Assembly: GCA_029531795.1 (NCBI GenBank)
Contig: JAPEIS010000006.1
Coordinates: forward strand, 310,001 to 374,000
Direction: 5' to 3'
DNA: 64,000 bases
Source of the DNA: Sclerotinia nivalis
Lineage: Eukaryota; Ascomycota; Leotiomycetes; Helotiales; Sclerotiniaceae
Translations under genes and position numbers: made by a program
Shown here: positions 32,864 to 44,941 of the stretch, piece after piece
Numbering within the stretch: the first letter of the stretch is position 1
How the letters are laid out: every line of letters begins with the position of its first letter
The notes under the pieces: model-generated
What the model was told of the DNA's origin: nothing
Databases searched by the model: none
Seen by the model: the letters and a program-made list of their open reading frames with translations, nothing else

Positions 32864-35805
32864 CTAAAGAATATTACTATATGGATTATTTGTTCCGATA
32901 ATAAAAACCTTCCCAGATTGACATCCAATGGCGAGTGTCGAGCCGGTATACGAGATAACAGAGGTTGTAGCCCGGAAGTCGGGTGGTAACCAAAGCAGGT
33001 TCTGGCCATTCCATATAACCCAAGACCCACTAACACCCAACCCTTGACAGTGGCTTCTACTATTTATTTCTCGAGAAGATGAAGGCAAAGGGAGGTTCGT
33101 GGTTACATTTAACCTAAAACAGCCAATATCTGTAATTAAGGTTGAGTTTGTGACATCAAATAATAAATTCTTAATGTAGCCGTGCTCCTCGAGCGTCTGC
33201 TGTAGTATACCCGTAGCCGTGTCCCAGACCTTGATCGTCTCGTCGTCCGATGCCGACGCTAGCAGCTTCGAGTCGGCCGAGAAGACAACCGAGTTGACCC
33301 AATCGCTATGCCCCTCGAGTATCTGCTGCAGTATACCCGTAGCCGTGTCCCAGACCTTGATCGTCTCGTCGTTCGATGCCGACGCCAGCAGCTTCGAGTC
33401 GACCGAGAAGGCAACCGAGTTGACCCAACTGCTATGCCCCTCGAGCGTCTGAAGAACTGCATTCCATTCCAGATCTGTATTAGGCTCCTGTAGGATCTAA
33501 TCAGGGATATAATTATGGAATGTATTTCGAATAATGCTTTTCTTTGGAGCGAAGGTAAGTGCAGAGGAGTAGAGTTGGAGGGGCGACGAGTTAGCTATAG
33601 AGTAGTAGCTAAGGATAAAGCGTTTTGCATCGTAAAGGAACCTAGATATTTGCTTGCTTTTTATTGGCTTAAAAATTATATTTAGTAAATACTTGCAGCT
33701 AAGAGTAGTGGGTGATATACGTCTATTATAGCCATCAAGCTGTCTACCATCCCAATGCTTTCTCGTAGCCTTCCAATCAAGCTCAATGATTCAAGCCAGT
33801 GGAGAAAGTGACACTTGAGAAAATTGTGGACTTGGTCGCCATCGTGTATACTATTTCCGCTTTCCTTCAAGTGGTACACCCAATACTGGCAAGCATATTG
33901 AATTTCGGATGGTAGGTGAGAATCTATCGTTTGTTTATCAATATCTGCTCGTAGCAATTCTGGTGTCCGAAGATTGCAAATATCTTTCTTGAGATTTTCG
34001 CCTGTCGATAAGAGTTTCAGGCATCGGGTTGCTAACTTCTTATGGGCATCTTTCTCGTCAACCCAAAAGGGGTTCGTCTCGCGTTTCTCAGTATCAGTGA
34101 GAAAGTCCCGGAACGACAGATGGAGCAGTCGTATAAGGTGATCAGGACGAGAGGGGATGCTTAGAACGGAGTGGAGGAGATCTGTTCTACTGTCAACTGT
34201 ACCTTCAGGGACTCCAAGGAGTCGATCGAGAGAAGTAGCGGAAAGAGGGCTAGCGAGAATAACGATCGACCCAACGGCTTGCTGGAAGTCTTCTAATAGA
34301 CCTCTTCTCTCTAAAATAGTAACTCCGACGAGTAGCTGGTCTAGGACTGGGAGATATGTTGCGTCAAGTTTAGACGCTTGGCTTCTACTCTGATATTTCA
34401 GGACCTTAGCAAGCTGATCCTTCGGTTGGCCGCATTTTCGGTCATTGATGAATCGGCAGACGGTTATAGCAAAAATAAACAATGGGATAGCCATTCCGAC
34501 TAAACTTTGAACGATTGTGTGGTCCGGCCAATCCGCGGGTAATTGCCGGTTTTGTGTGACTGATTTGTTATAATCTTCTCGGATTATTGCTAGTTCATGT
34601 TCTAGGAATGAAGAGATGTCCGCCTTAACAATTGGCTCGGGAATTTGATGGAGAATCAATCTTTCATACTTACCTCTTATATCCTCAAAGCCTAGGCGAA
34701 TCGGAAGCTCTGGCCTGCTTGTCAAAAAGAACTTGAGTTGTGCTGATGCGATATGCTGCACTTGTGAGAACAGGCGAATAATAGTTCTAACGTCCTCTTC
34801 TCGGTCACACTCGTCAAGGGCATCAACCACAATCACTATACTGGAAGACTTCTGAGGATCGGTTCGTATCTTCCCTAACGGTTGCAAGACAAGTATGTCG
34901 AATTGTTGCTTCAAAGCCTTCCTAGAGATTCCCGGGTCAGCTTCGATCGCATGCTGGACATATGGCGCTAAGGAAGGTAGTTTTTGGACGAGCTGAGTAA
35001 CAATCGTTGCAAAAAACATTCCTGCGTGGCCACGGTCGCCTTCACCCCTCTTAAAGAAGAAACTGGCGCCGAGCTCTCCCATGTCGACAAAGTTTTGGGC
35101 CACGGTGCGGGAGATTGTAGATTTGCCAGTACCCGCCATACCATTTAGCCAGAATATGCGTTCGCTGCCTCGATCGCCAGCCCAGCTATATATCTGCCGA
35201 AGGAGTTCCGCTCGTGTGCCTTGGTAGCATCGGGCATTGTGTTCTTCGTCGTGGGAGTCAAACGCAGCGTTTTCAGCAGACCGCAGTTTATCAAGTACAA
35301 TTTTTTGATGGATGTTAAGAATTTGTACCCTATAGGCATCATCGTCAGCTTCTACTATTTGAAATACGAACGAAATCACGTACTCTTGGTCGACTTGGAG
35401 ATTGAGAGATATGTTGACCTTGCAATTTCCGAGTTTCTCTATGAGACTATCCATCTCTTTGCTCTTGAAAGGCCATTTCAAGGCGCGTATCCCACAGCGA
35501 CTCATTAATTTGTTTCTCCCTCGAGGCTCGAGCTTTGCCTCCAGCTGGGCGAGCTGCTTCTGGCAGTCCTCGACTCCCTTACGCAAGCCCTGGGAATCCT
35601 GGAGTCTCACACCATTTGGACCATCGCATAGTGAATGGATCCTCTCAAGTATTACTTTTAATCCTTGGGCCTCCCGTTGAAGGCGTTCGATATCGTCTCG
35701 AGCATTCTTGACATTCGTGTAGTACTCGGAGCACCGTGAGGCAACTTTTACAGATAAATCGATAACTGCGATAACGCTGGAGGCAATTCCGAGAGCCTTT
35801 GCCAT
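32864..35805 (-). pseudogene. NACHT-WD40 NLR (STAND) protein, frameshifted before the WD repeats
   Basis: The likely start is the ATG at 35,805 (MAKALGIASSVIAVIDL), 12 codons inside the longest ORF. Residues ~1-140 resemble the HeLo-like fungal STAND N-terminal domain. The NACHT has Walker A GMAGTGKST and Walker B IVIVVDALDECD. The frame is open to 33,682. A shift there and a TAG at 33,497-33,499 (IPD*I, a former Trp) separate it from the C-terminal part, which reads FLYDAKRFIL, two WD40 repeats (SKLLASAS, DETIKVWD, twice) and the tail to IGTNNPYSNIL. Such NLRs act in non-self recognition. A truncated protein without sensor repeats could still be made. Confidence 0.88.
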
Positions 35806-35841
35806 TGTTATTGCGATAAAGCAGACGAAGAGAGCGTGCAA

Positions 35842-36315
35842 TAGACATCTTTGTTCGTACGGCTGAGGTTCGAGTTGGGACGAGGCTGCAGACGTGGCTG
35901 AGGACTAAGGTTAAATCTAAAAATAGATATGGGTTCATAATACCTGGATTTCGGGCGACCAGATCTTCAGGATTATGAAAATTGTATTCCCCCAGTACCC
36001 TCAGAGCTGTCATAGTGGTGAGGTATCATTGGCTCTGGGCCTTCTCTTCTATCGAGCGTCATCCGTGAGCACGATGAGAGAATGCAGAATGAAGGACGTT
36101 GCCATGATCTGCAAGAGCACAGTACGCCAGGAGGTACGCCTTGCGCAAGGACTTGACTGGCTCTGTCCATCGCGATAGTGATGGAGAATGACGGCGCTCC
36201 ACTCTTGCGCCACACGTATGACCTTTGTACGCCATACTCGTTCGTGACTATTCCTTCAATACACAAACCCTACGGCACTCTACCACATCCACATGACTAG
36301 AGAATTGATGATATA
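35842..36315. other. NLR upstream region with short unassigned ORFs
   Basis: Minus-strand open pieces (36,266-35,973 and 36,013-35,645) do not match a family I know. They may be a degraded exon or the NLR promoter. Confidence 0.3.
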
Positions 36316-38167
36316 ACGTGGTTTATCAGTGTGCGGGTCATATCAGTGTGTGGGTCACTTTCACCTCAATTCAATCTCTTCTCTTTCAACACGCGTTTTA
36401 TCAACAATCTACAATGAATTCGAATAACCAAGAAGCCCGTATACTCCTCGCTATCGAAGCTATTCAAAAAGACAAAAAAATAAGCATTCGAAAAGTTGCG
36501 AAGATGTATAATATCTCGAATACAACACTACAACGTAGAATTAATAGTTTTACTCCTCGCTCCGAATATCGATCTAAATCTTATAATCTTTCAGAACTAG
36601 AAGAGAATATCATTTCTAAGTATATACTCGATATGGATATGAAAGGATTTCCATCTAAATTCAGAAATGTAGAAGATATAATGAATCATATTCTTGAATC
36701 GAGGGGTGCAAAGTGTGTTGGGAAGCTCTGGGTGTATCGATTTGTAAAGCATCGAATCGAATTAAAGATGTGTTTTAGTTGTATTTATGATTTTCAAAGA
36801 GCTCTTTGCGAAGATCCTAAGCTTATTGAAGAGTGGTTTCGATTGGTTTCGAATATGCGAGCGAAATATGGTATTCTCGATAGCGATTTCTACAATTTCG
36901 ACGAAACAGACTTTATGATGGGGATTATATGTGTTGTAATGGTTGTCACTAGTGCTGAGAGATGCGGTAGAAGTAAATCAGTACAATCAGACAATCGAGA
37001 ATGGGCTACAGCAATAATATGTGAAAATGGGGAGGGTGAAACCATACCTTCATTTCTAGTGGTTCAAGGACAGGTTCATCTTTCCAATTGGTATACCGAA
37101 ACCGATTTTCTTGTGGAATGGGTTATTAAATCTACATCTAATGGATAGACAAACAATGAGACAGGTTTAGAATAGTTGAAATACTTCAATAAGCATACTA
37201 AGAATCGAAGAAAGGGCAAATATCGAATATTGATACTAGATGGATATGAAAGCTATGAATCAGTACCTTTTCAATCGTATTGCAAAGAGAATGATATTAT
37301 TTGTTTAAAATTACCATTATATTCAAGTCATTTAACTCAACCATTTGATGTTGGCTGTTTTAGCAGCTTGAAACGTTCATATGGTACTCAAATTGATAGG
37401 TTTATCAAGGTACATATCAATCATATTTCGAAAGTTGAATTCTTTATAGTTTTCAAAGCTGCATATCAAGAATCAATTACGATTCAGAATATGAAATCAG
37501 AGTTTCGAGGAACAGGTTTAATACCATTTGATTCTGAAGCTGTACTTTCGAAACTAGATATTCGAATTCGTACACCTACTCCTCCTTCTTTCGATCAAGA
37601 TTTATGGACTTCTCAAACCTCTTACAACCCAACTGAAGCTCTTTCACAATCGACTTTAGTAAGATCTCGAATGGCTCGTTATCAATCAAGCTCTCCTATA
37701 TCTATATTCGAGACTATATTAGCTTTATCTAAGGGTACAAAGAGATTAGTATATGAAAATACATTTTTAAATGTAGAGATTCGTATACTTCGGGTAGCAA
37801 ATGAAGCATTAAGCAAGCGTCGACGCGTAAAAAAAACTCAATTATGTCAAGGAGGAGTGCTTACTGGACAAGAGGCTATCGATATATTATCTCAGCAAGA
37901 GATTGATATTCAGATTCAATACGACGAGCGTCAAAAAGGGGGGAATTCTAATAGGGAAGCATCTTCTAGTCGATGCTGTAGTAAGTGTGGAAAGACTGGG
38001 TATAATACAAGGACTTGTCAAAATAATGTAATAGATCCTAGATTATTAGAATCTTTATAGTTTTAATCAATTGATTTAATTGTTGTTGAATAATATGGGT
38101 TTGAAAGAGTGAATTGAGGTGAAAGTGACCCACACACTGATATGACCCGCACACTGATAAACCACGT
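36316..38167 (+). mobile_element. Pogo/Fot-type DNA transposon with perfect 58-bp TIRs
   Basis: An 1,852-bp element flanked by the dinucleotide TA (36,314-36,315 and 38,168-38,169). The first 58 bp (36,316-36,373) and the reverse complement of the last 58 bp (38,110-38,167) are identical and begin ACGTGGTTTATCAG. Each TIR holds two near-copies of ATCAGTGTGYGGGTCA. One transposase gene fills the element. Confidence 0.93.
36414..38060 (+). pseudogene. Pogo/Fot-family DDE transposase with RIP stops
   Basis: I choose the ATG at 36,414 (MNSNNQEARILLAIEAI). An earlier in-frame start at 36,318 lies in the TIR. The order is psq-type HTH (~5-55), CENP-B-like HTH (~70-140), DDE core with YNFDETDF, ILDGYESYES and LTQPFDVGCF, and a C-terminal knuckle CCSKCGKTGYNTRTC. 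The frame is one, with stops at 37,146 (TAG) and near 37,170 (TAG), both at Trp positions. The CCHC histidine is Tyr, and the usual DGHES/DGHGS histidine is Tyr (C-to-T). It cannot be made whole but could be mobilised in trans. Confidence 0.9.
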
Positions 38168-39018
38168 TAACACTTATCCTGAATTAAGCTCAATAACTTT
38201 TTTTTATACGCCAAGGTATCTCTCTAATCGTTATTCGGTTTCATTCTCACTCAATTGCTGCTTTAAATTTCGCAACTGTTTTTTTATCAAATATCCCCTA
38301 TATATCTATTTTTAGTAATATACAAGCATTTCTTAATACCCAAAAAGCCACTCCCTTATCCTACTACTCTTCACCAGTCCCAAAAGGACACTCTCGCATC
38401 TCTATATTCTTATAAACTACTCCCCTAACTATCTGTAAACTTCCATCTCTAGTATACCCACGCCAGCAACGACTCACAACGACCTAGCGTAACTCAATCG
38501 TCGACTATCTAAAAGAAATCACTTAGCCACCAACACCTCTTAATGAATATAGTACTTGATCGAAAAGTACCATCGCACAAGGTATAATGAGTATAAATCA
38601 ACCATCCTCCCTATTTGTAATGACGAGTTGAAGTAACCTTTATATATCAATTGTTCACTTATACTATCCAATTTGTGATCTCTTTCAATAATTCAGAACA
38701 TACTAAACATTACTAATCCGTACTGCGATAATACACATTAAATCATTTATCCGTATTGATGAACAAAGTAAGAAACATCTAAAATAATATATTATCTAAT
38801 ATCCCCATGATATATCTTGGATAAATTTATATATTTGTATTGTCTATCCCAACTCACAATTCTGAATAGATGATAGATTAAATTGGCTTGAATGAAGTAT
38901 AATCTATCACTTAAAAGTTGGCTAGCCTTAGAAAAGGTACACTACTGATTTCCTCTCACGAAGAAACGATAATACAAGATAATATACTAATGAGGATAAA
39001 TATTCTCAAGATCAAAAC
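38168..39018. other. AT-rich spacer, degenerate repeat
   Basis: No gene is visible. The segment 38,340-38,450 resembles 24,990-25,080 (shared CTCCCCTAACTATCTGTAAAC-like core), probably an old dispersed repeat. Confidence 0.4.
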
Positions 39019-41370
39019 TCAAGGTCGAAACTCAATCCCATGGGTTTTGGTTACATAGCTCTTAAAATGTATCAAATTGTTGAAAACCAGCCCCTTAGCT
39101 TTGCATATAGGATGGTGGCAAATAAAAATTCCATTCACTACTTGATCGCGCAAATGAACATTCTCAACATGATCCCACATATGAGCAACACGACGAAAGG
39201 ACCGCGTCCGTTGTTCGTACGAAAGACGGTCGTTCCCGATGCAAATGATACATTAGGTCTTCGCACAGATCACAGGAAATTCATTAGGTGATGAAGGGGA
39301 AACCGGAGCAGGAGACTCCTTTTTGTCTATATCCTTAAGGATTAAAGCAGACCGTGGCTTGCGAGTTTGGAGCTCTTGTCGAGACACGAAAGCGACCATA
39401 AAATTGATAGCAGAAATCTTTCGAGAGACAATATCTTGTTGATTTAAGTCCTTGGAGAAATCACATAGAACCTGCTATAGTTGATATCGCTCATTAAGTT
39501 GATATTGGATAATAAGCGTATCCTCCTCCTTATCCTCTATAGTCTTGCTGGATAGTCTATACAATTGCTTTTTCATCATCTCGTTATGAACACGAAAGAA
39601 ATAATCCTTTCGGAATTCCTTCTCAATCTCGTCTTTCAGGTTTTTCTTAGTATTCGTAAGGTTCTTTCGAAGATCTTCGTACTGCTTTCGAATCGTTTGC
39701 GACACGTATCTGATGAACTTAAAATCCCGCTTGATCTGAGTATATAGCTTCTTGAACTGTCGCTCAAGGTCGACGATATCTGGATCTGCAACCAAAAGTG
39801 ATTTTATCATTTCGGTCGGAACTTCCTTGGGTACATCTGAATTGCATCGAATGCTTATATATGTAAAAGCTCGAGTAAGCCCATCATCGGAAATCTCACT
39901 TTCAAGAAAAGCATCCTGTACATTGAATCTGACGATATTGTTTATATAGGCCCCATTGAAGACTCCAGTGAATAGATCATGTCTCATAACCTAATCACGA
40001 ACAACGTCTGAGACGACACCTAAAATAACTGTTAGCCTAGAGAATTAGATAAAAATATCAAAAAATACATACCATCGACTGCATTGGCAGTTCCTCGGCG
40101 AAAGCAATAGCTCGTTAACTTATCTTCAAAGCCAGCGTCTTTTCCCAAACGATCGATGTAAAAGGCATAAGTCGAATAAGTCATAGGCTCCATCATTGAC
40201 TTTACCCAGCCGTTATCAGAACAAATAGACCTTCGGAAGATAGGTGTTTTGAGCCATTCTACCTTCCAATGTACTTTCATAGCTTTCATACCCTGATCTC
40301 GAAGGTCTGTTGTAAAGAAGGGCTCGGCGGATACATAGCCATCGACGAGAATAGCATCATCACGGATCGCGCATGTCAAGATGTAAGAGATCGGACAAAG
40401 AATCGGTAGAGGATTTTCCCGGAATAAAAAGATCGTACTGAGATGAGTTAGCTAGAACTTCGAAGGTAGGAAGAAGTAACATACGGTTTGGGCTTATTAT
40501 CGATTCCTTTATGATGCTGTAAGTGAACTTCCATCGCAAGAAGGTCTCTCCCTTCGGGCCTCGGATTCTGTACTATCCAGAGGCAAATATCCTCATAGCA
40601 CAGTGCTTTGTATTGTCGTATCGCCTCACCAAACTCGTCGTATTTAGCACCAGTGGAAGTTTGTGGAACTGAACCTTCGTCTATCTCGAGAACAGAAGTA
40701 TTGCGCGTATCCTTTGTCATGGTAATATCTGTCCCATCGGTACCGTAACCGCTGTCAGGGTCACCTTTGTGATTGGCATCGCTGTCGAGCTCGCCATGCT
40801 CAGAATTGTCGACATCTTCGGCGTTACTCATATCGCAGTCATTATGTATTGATTCGAGATATCGCATATTTTTATCGTCCTCTGCCTCGCCGAGAGGATC
40901 TTCGCCGGCTATTCCCTTTGATGAATGAACAAACTCCGCAGGTCGACCGCCAGTATAGGATTGAAATAGCATGATCGTAGCTACATCATGTCGATCGTCC
41001 TCGATAGGAAAAACGGATTCATCGCGAGCCCAATGCTGAACAAGTAATAAAAGTAGATCGTCCGGTCCGGCTACTGGTTTGGGTTTGGACGAGGTGTCCA
41101 GTCCAAACTTGACTTTCAGTGTGCCGTTGATATACTTCGAATCTTATTAGCATGAAATACTGCGAAAAGAACGTTCTAAGATACCTTAACAACTTCATTT
41201 GAATCATTCGCATTCACAAAACTACCATTAATTCGGCGATAAAGCATTTTAAAATCCCGCCAGTATTGATTGACAGACTTTCTTTTTCCTTTCTTTTGCT
41301 TCTTTGCCAAATAGGTCTCGCAGACCCAGTGGAGAAATAGCATCATTATTCCTTTGTTGCAATTTTGCAT
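39019..41370 (-). pseudogene. DUF3435 tyrosine recombinase (Starship-captain superfamily), nonsense-mutated
   Basis: Exons 41,370-41,185, 41,134-40,485, 40,437-40,073 and 40,019-39,019 are joined by 47-53-bp introns with GT..AG ends. Summed, they stay in frame (734 codons). The start is unclear, possibly upstream of 41,370. Core blocks: GGRPAEFVHSSK (first catalytic Arg), YKALCYEDICLWIVQNP, TSYCFRRGTANAVDG (second Arg region) and FNGAYINNIVRFNVQDAFL (candidate Tyr). The tail has zinc-finger-like Cys/His (CIICIGN, HMWDHVENVH). Such proteins are often annotated FluG-domain or DUF3435. Stops at 39,991 and 39,475 (TAG) and one TAA near 39,270 are former Gln codons, so it is inactive. Confidence 0.85.
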
Positions 41371-41399
41371 GAGGATAGCTGTTCGCCAATGACCGATAC

Positions 41400-42210
41400 C
41401 AATATAATCATAATATCTATATATTCTTTAATCTGATCAAACCACAAAAATAAAAGATTTTATATACCTGATAAATTTCTATTTGATGTAGTAAATACTG
41501 GCTTTCATATTCTTGATATCAAATGGCTGCAAAAACTATATATTATTCAAATCAACCTACAAAAATCGATAATCTTTTTCGCTAAGTATCTTCTTCTTTC
41601 TTTTCTTGAGTATTTTGTTATTATCGTTACATCGTCGTAAAACATTCTGAAGCGTTTTGAGAATATCTTCTGCTGGAATTTGAATGATAAATGTTATAAT
41701 TGGTTAAGATTGGGATTGGATAAGAATAACAGATTTGTACTCGAAGGAGGTTTGTAGATTATCGGAAATGAACAATAGTAAGGAACACTCGTGAGCTATT
41801 GGAAATAAAGAGAAGAAGATATAAGGAAAGAAAACGAAGTAGGATTTCGAAGACAAAACTGGAAAGAAATAGAACACAATGAAAGTAGATTCTATGATTG
41901 TAAATAGTTATAATAAGTAAATGGGCACTGCGAATATTTATAACATAGACAACCATCAAGACAGAAAGGATAGGCAAGAGTTCCCATAATGAAAAAGAGA
42001 AGAGATACCAAAATAGGACTTTGGGTTAACAACATATTGGAGGGGCGCTTTTTGGGATACAGGTTTCTGGGATGCGGGTTTCTGGCATGGGGGGAAATTT
42101 AGTGTAATCACGTGCTATGTGGGCAGGCTTAGCGAGCGGTTGAGGCTGCGTAAAACAGCGACAAAACCCGCCAAATGCAGCAGCTCAAACCGCCGTACTT
42201 AGACATACGA
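41400..42210. other. Spacer upstream of the recombinase; GC-rich patch at 42,040-42,180
   Basis: AT-rich to 42,030, then a clearly GC-richer patch with two copies of GGTTTCTGGSATGS, next to the (TAAAA)n tract. A recombinase-element edge would be expected near here, but no terminal repeat was identified. Confidence 0.35.
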
Positions 42211-42629
42211 TAAAATAAAATAAAATAAAATAAAATAAAATAAAATAAAATAAAATAAAATAAAATAAAATAAAATAAAATAAAATAAAATAAAATAAAA
42301 TAAAATAAAATAAAATAAAATAAAATAAAATAAAATAAAATAAAATAAAATAAAATAAAATAAAATAAAATAAAATAAAATAAAATAAAATAAAATAAAA
42401 TAAAATAAAATAAAATAAAATAAAATAAAATAAAATAAAATAAAATAAAATAAAATAAAATAAAATAAAATAAAATAAAATAAAATAAAATAAAATAAAA
42501 TAAAATAAAATAAAATAAAATAAAATAAAATAAAATAAAATAAAATAAAATAAAATAAAATAAAATAAAATAAAATAAAATAAAATAAAATAAAATAAAA
42601 TAAAATAAAATAAAATAAAATAAAATAAA
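42211..42629. repeat. (TAAAA)n microsatellite, about 84 uninterrupted copies
   Basis: 419 bp of TAAAA without a single interruption. It abuts the 3' end of LINE-2a (minus strand) and is therefore its expanded tail. The sister copy LINE-2b has only about five units (44,149-44,173). Confidence 0.97.
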
Positions 42630-43742
42630 TTGTATAGGGAATCAAGGACATATATTTTGATAGAATCTTGTAGATTTGAATCAAGCTGTTAGTTTCGTTG
42701 CTCCTTTTGTGGTTTCCAAAAGATAAGGGATGGCTTTAGATAACGATAACTTTGAAAGGGTTTTTTGAGTATTTCCAATTTTACAAAAGTAAAAATAAAA
42801 AAGGGATTTTCTTTTCCTGTATAAGTATAGTATATAAGCATCTTCGTGATTGAAGCGATCGTGATACGCTGCGAAATCGCTGTGTTGAGATTTAGCTGCT
42901 AGGATATATTTTAGTATCGTTTGATCAAAAGAAAGTATAATCGATTTGTTATTATAAATTATAAAAAGATTATTATAGTTTAATAGTATTGTAATCATTC
43001 ATAATTTAGCTTTTATTGATTTGGCATTCGTTTTAACAATTCTTTTCAAGGAAATAAGGGTGCAAATAGAATTGAATGAGAAAGGGAGTATTGTTTCTTT
43101 CTTGGCTATTACATCTACTACTTCGTTTTTAGGGATATCTAAATGATCAGGGATCCATCGAATTCGAATTGAGCTAGGACGGGTATATAGCAAACAAGGT
43201 TTGAAAGACTAAACGGTAATTAAAGTATAGAAGTCTTCGAATATAGCTTACAAGGATTCTATCGAATGAAAGCATAATTGTATAATGACTTCCAGGTTAT
43301 TCAAAAAGATCCAAAGATTTATAGCGAATTTGTTTGAGAATAGTAGTATTATAGCTTGTGTATTTCTTAGAGTTGCAACTGTTTCAACATCGAAGACCTC
43401 TGTATTACAGCCGAGTAAGAAAACCTATCGATCTATTTGCAGATTATATTGATAAATCATTGAATCATCTTCTGTAGAATCATCCAAAGCTTCACTTTTC
43501 GAATCATTAAAGAAAACCTACAAATCGTTTACTAGGATTGTAAATAGGAATCTTACAAAGTCCTTGGCTGCTTGCACTTTTGAACAACCAAAAAGATTAT
43601 TAATCCGGATTTCTGTAGCAATATATAATTCTTTGATTCTCCAAGAAAAAAGAACAATTAGATTGATGTATTCTACTTTTGGGAAAGCTAAAATTGACCT
43701 TGAGAACCTTGATTCAATAATCCTAGTTCCTTTAGTCAGGAT
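42630..43742 (-). mobile_element. LINE-2a: 5'-truncated non-LTR element of a second family
   Basis: On the minus strand it encodes a broken RNase H end (RIRWIPDHLDIPKNEVVDVI) and a C/H tail (FNHEDAYILYLYRKRK). It aligns along its length with LINE-2b (44,171-44,927 and 46,753-47,120). Similarity ends near 43,742, a 5' truncation. The 3' tail is the TAAAA tract. No TSD was recognised. Confidence 0.8.
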
Positions 43743-43790
43743 ATTTCAAGAAGGGAAGGTATGTGTATATGTGTGTGATATTTTTCGTCC

Positions 43791-43816
43791 GAGGCTCTGT
43801 GCGAAGCACAGGCCTC
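43791..43816. other. GC-rich hairpin (GAGGC…GCCTC)
   Basis: An 11-bp stem with one bulged T and a GAA loop, in an otherwise AT-rich spacer (43,743-44,148) that contains no gene. Confidence 0.6.
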
Positions 43817-44225
43817 AAATTCCTAATTGGGATAAAGGACGCCAGGGAAGAAAGACCCCTAGGTTTCTAACTAGCTAATCTAAATTTACTAATATTATAT
43901 ATATTAAATGCTTCAGCAGAGTTTACATAATTACCATTACATATTAAGTTAATCCCTTGAATAGATATTTCAGCTATCCTCCACAATACAATTAGATCCT
44001 TCGATTCCTAATCTCCTCTCCTTCATCATCGCAATCGAGTTTTTTAGTATATTTTGTTAATATAAAGTTTTTTTTTTTTTTAAAAACTTATACAAACTCA
44101 ATCTTTCCGAACCAAAACCCAATGCCTTATACAAAGAAAACCCAAACATAAAATAAAATAAAATAAAATAAAATCAAAGTAATCCTTTAATCTATAAATT
44201 GCACAGGGAATCGAAGACATATATC

Positions 44226-44762
44226 CTAATAGAACCTTATAGATTTAAACCAAACTGCTAATTTCGCTGCTCCTTCTATACTTCCCAAAAGATAAAGAAT
44301 AACTTCAAATAATAATAACTTTAAAAGGGTTTTTTGAGTATTTCCAATTTTACAAAAGTAAAAATAAAAAGGGGATTTTCTTTTCCTATATAAACATAGC
44401 ATATAAACATCTTCGCAATTGAAACGATCGTAATACACTACGAAATCGCCGTATTGAGATCTGACTGCTAAGATATATCTTAGTATCGTTCGATCAAAAA
44501 AAAGCATAATCGATTTGTTACTATAGATTATAAAAAGATCATTATAGCTTAATGGAGCTATAGTCGCCCATAACTTAGCTCTTGCTGATTTGGCATTCGT
44601 CTTAGCAATTCTTTTCAAGGAGATAAAGGTGCAAATAGGATTGGATAGAAAAAGGAGTATTGCTCCTTCCTTGGCTGCTACATCTGTTGCTTCGTTCCCA
44701 GGGATATCTAAATGACCAGGGACCCATCGAATTTGAATTGAACCAGAACAGATATATGACAA
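44226..44762 (-). pseudogene. LINE-2b ORF2, RNase H end and Cys/His tail
   Basis: The open piece holds IQIRWVPGHLDIPGNEATDVAA, with the last catalytic Asp of RNase H, and a C-terminal segment FNCEDVYMLCLYRKRKSPFY that corresponds to the terminal zinc-binding tail. It lacks the rest of ORF2, which lies beyond LINE-F. Confidence 0.8.
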
Positions 44763-44941
44763 ACAAGGTCTGAAAGGCCAAACAATAGTTAGAATACAGA
44801 AATCTTCGAATATAATTTACAAGGATCCTATCGAATAAAAACACAATTGTATAACGATCTCCAGATTATCCAAAAAGATCTAAAGATCTATAGCGAACCT
44901 GCTTAAAGGTAATAATATTGCAATTTGTACACCTCTTAGAA

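Noticed and set aside
26000..41400. A complete Starship element
   Set aside because: The recombinase fits the captain superfamily, but no terminal repeats, target-site duplication or empty site can be shown from this window, so it is kept as a hypothesis only.
42199..42684. 161-codon ORF made of repeated ILFYF
   Set aside because: It is only the translation of the TAAAA microsatellite on the minus strand.
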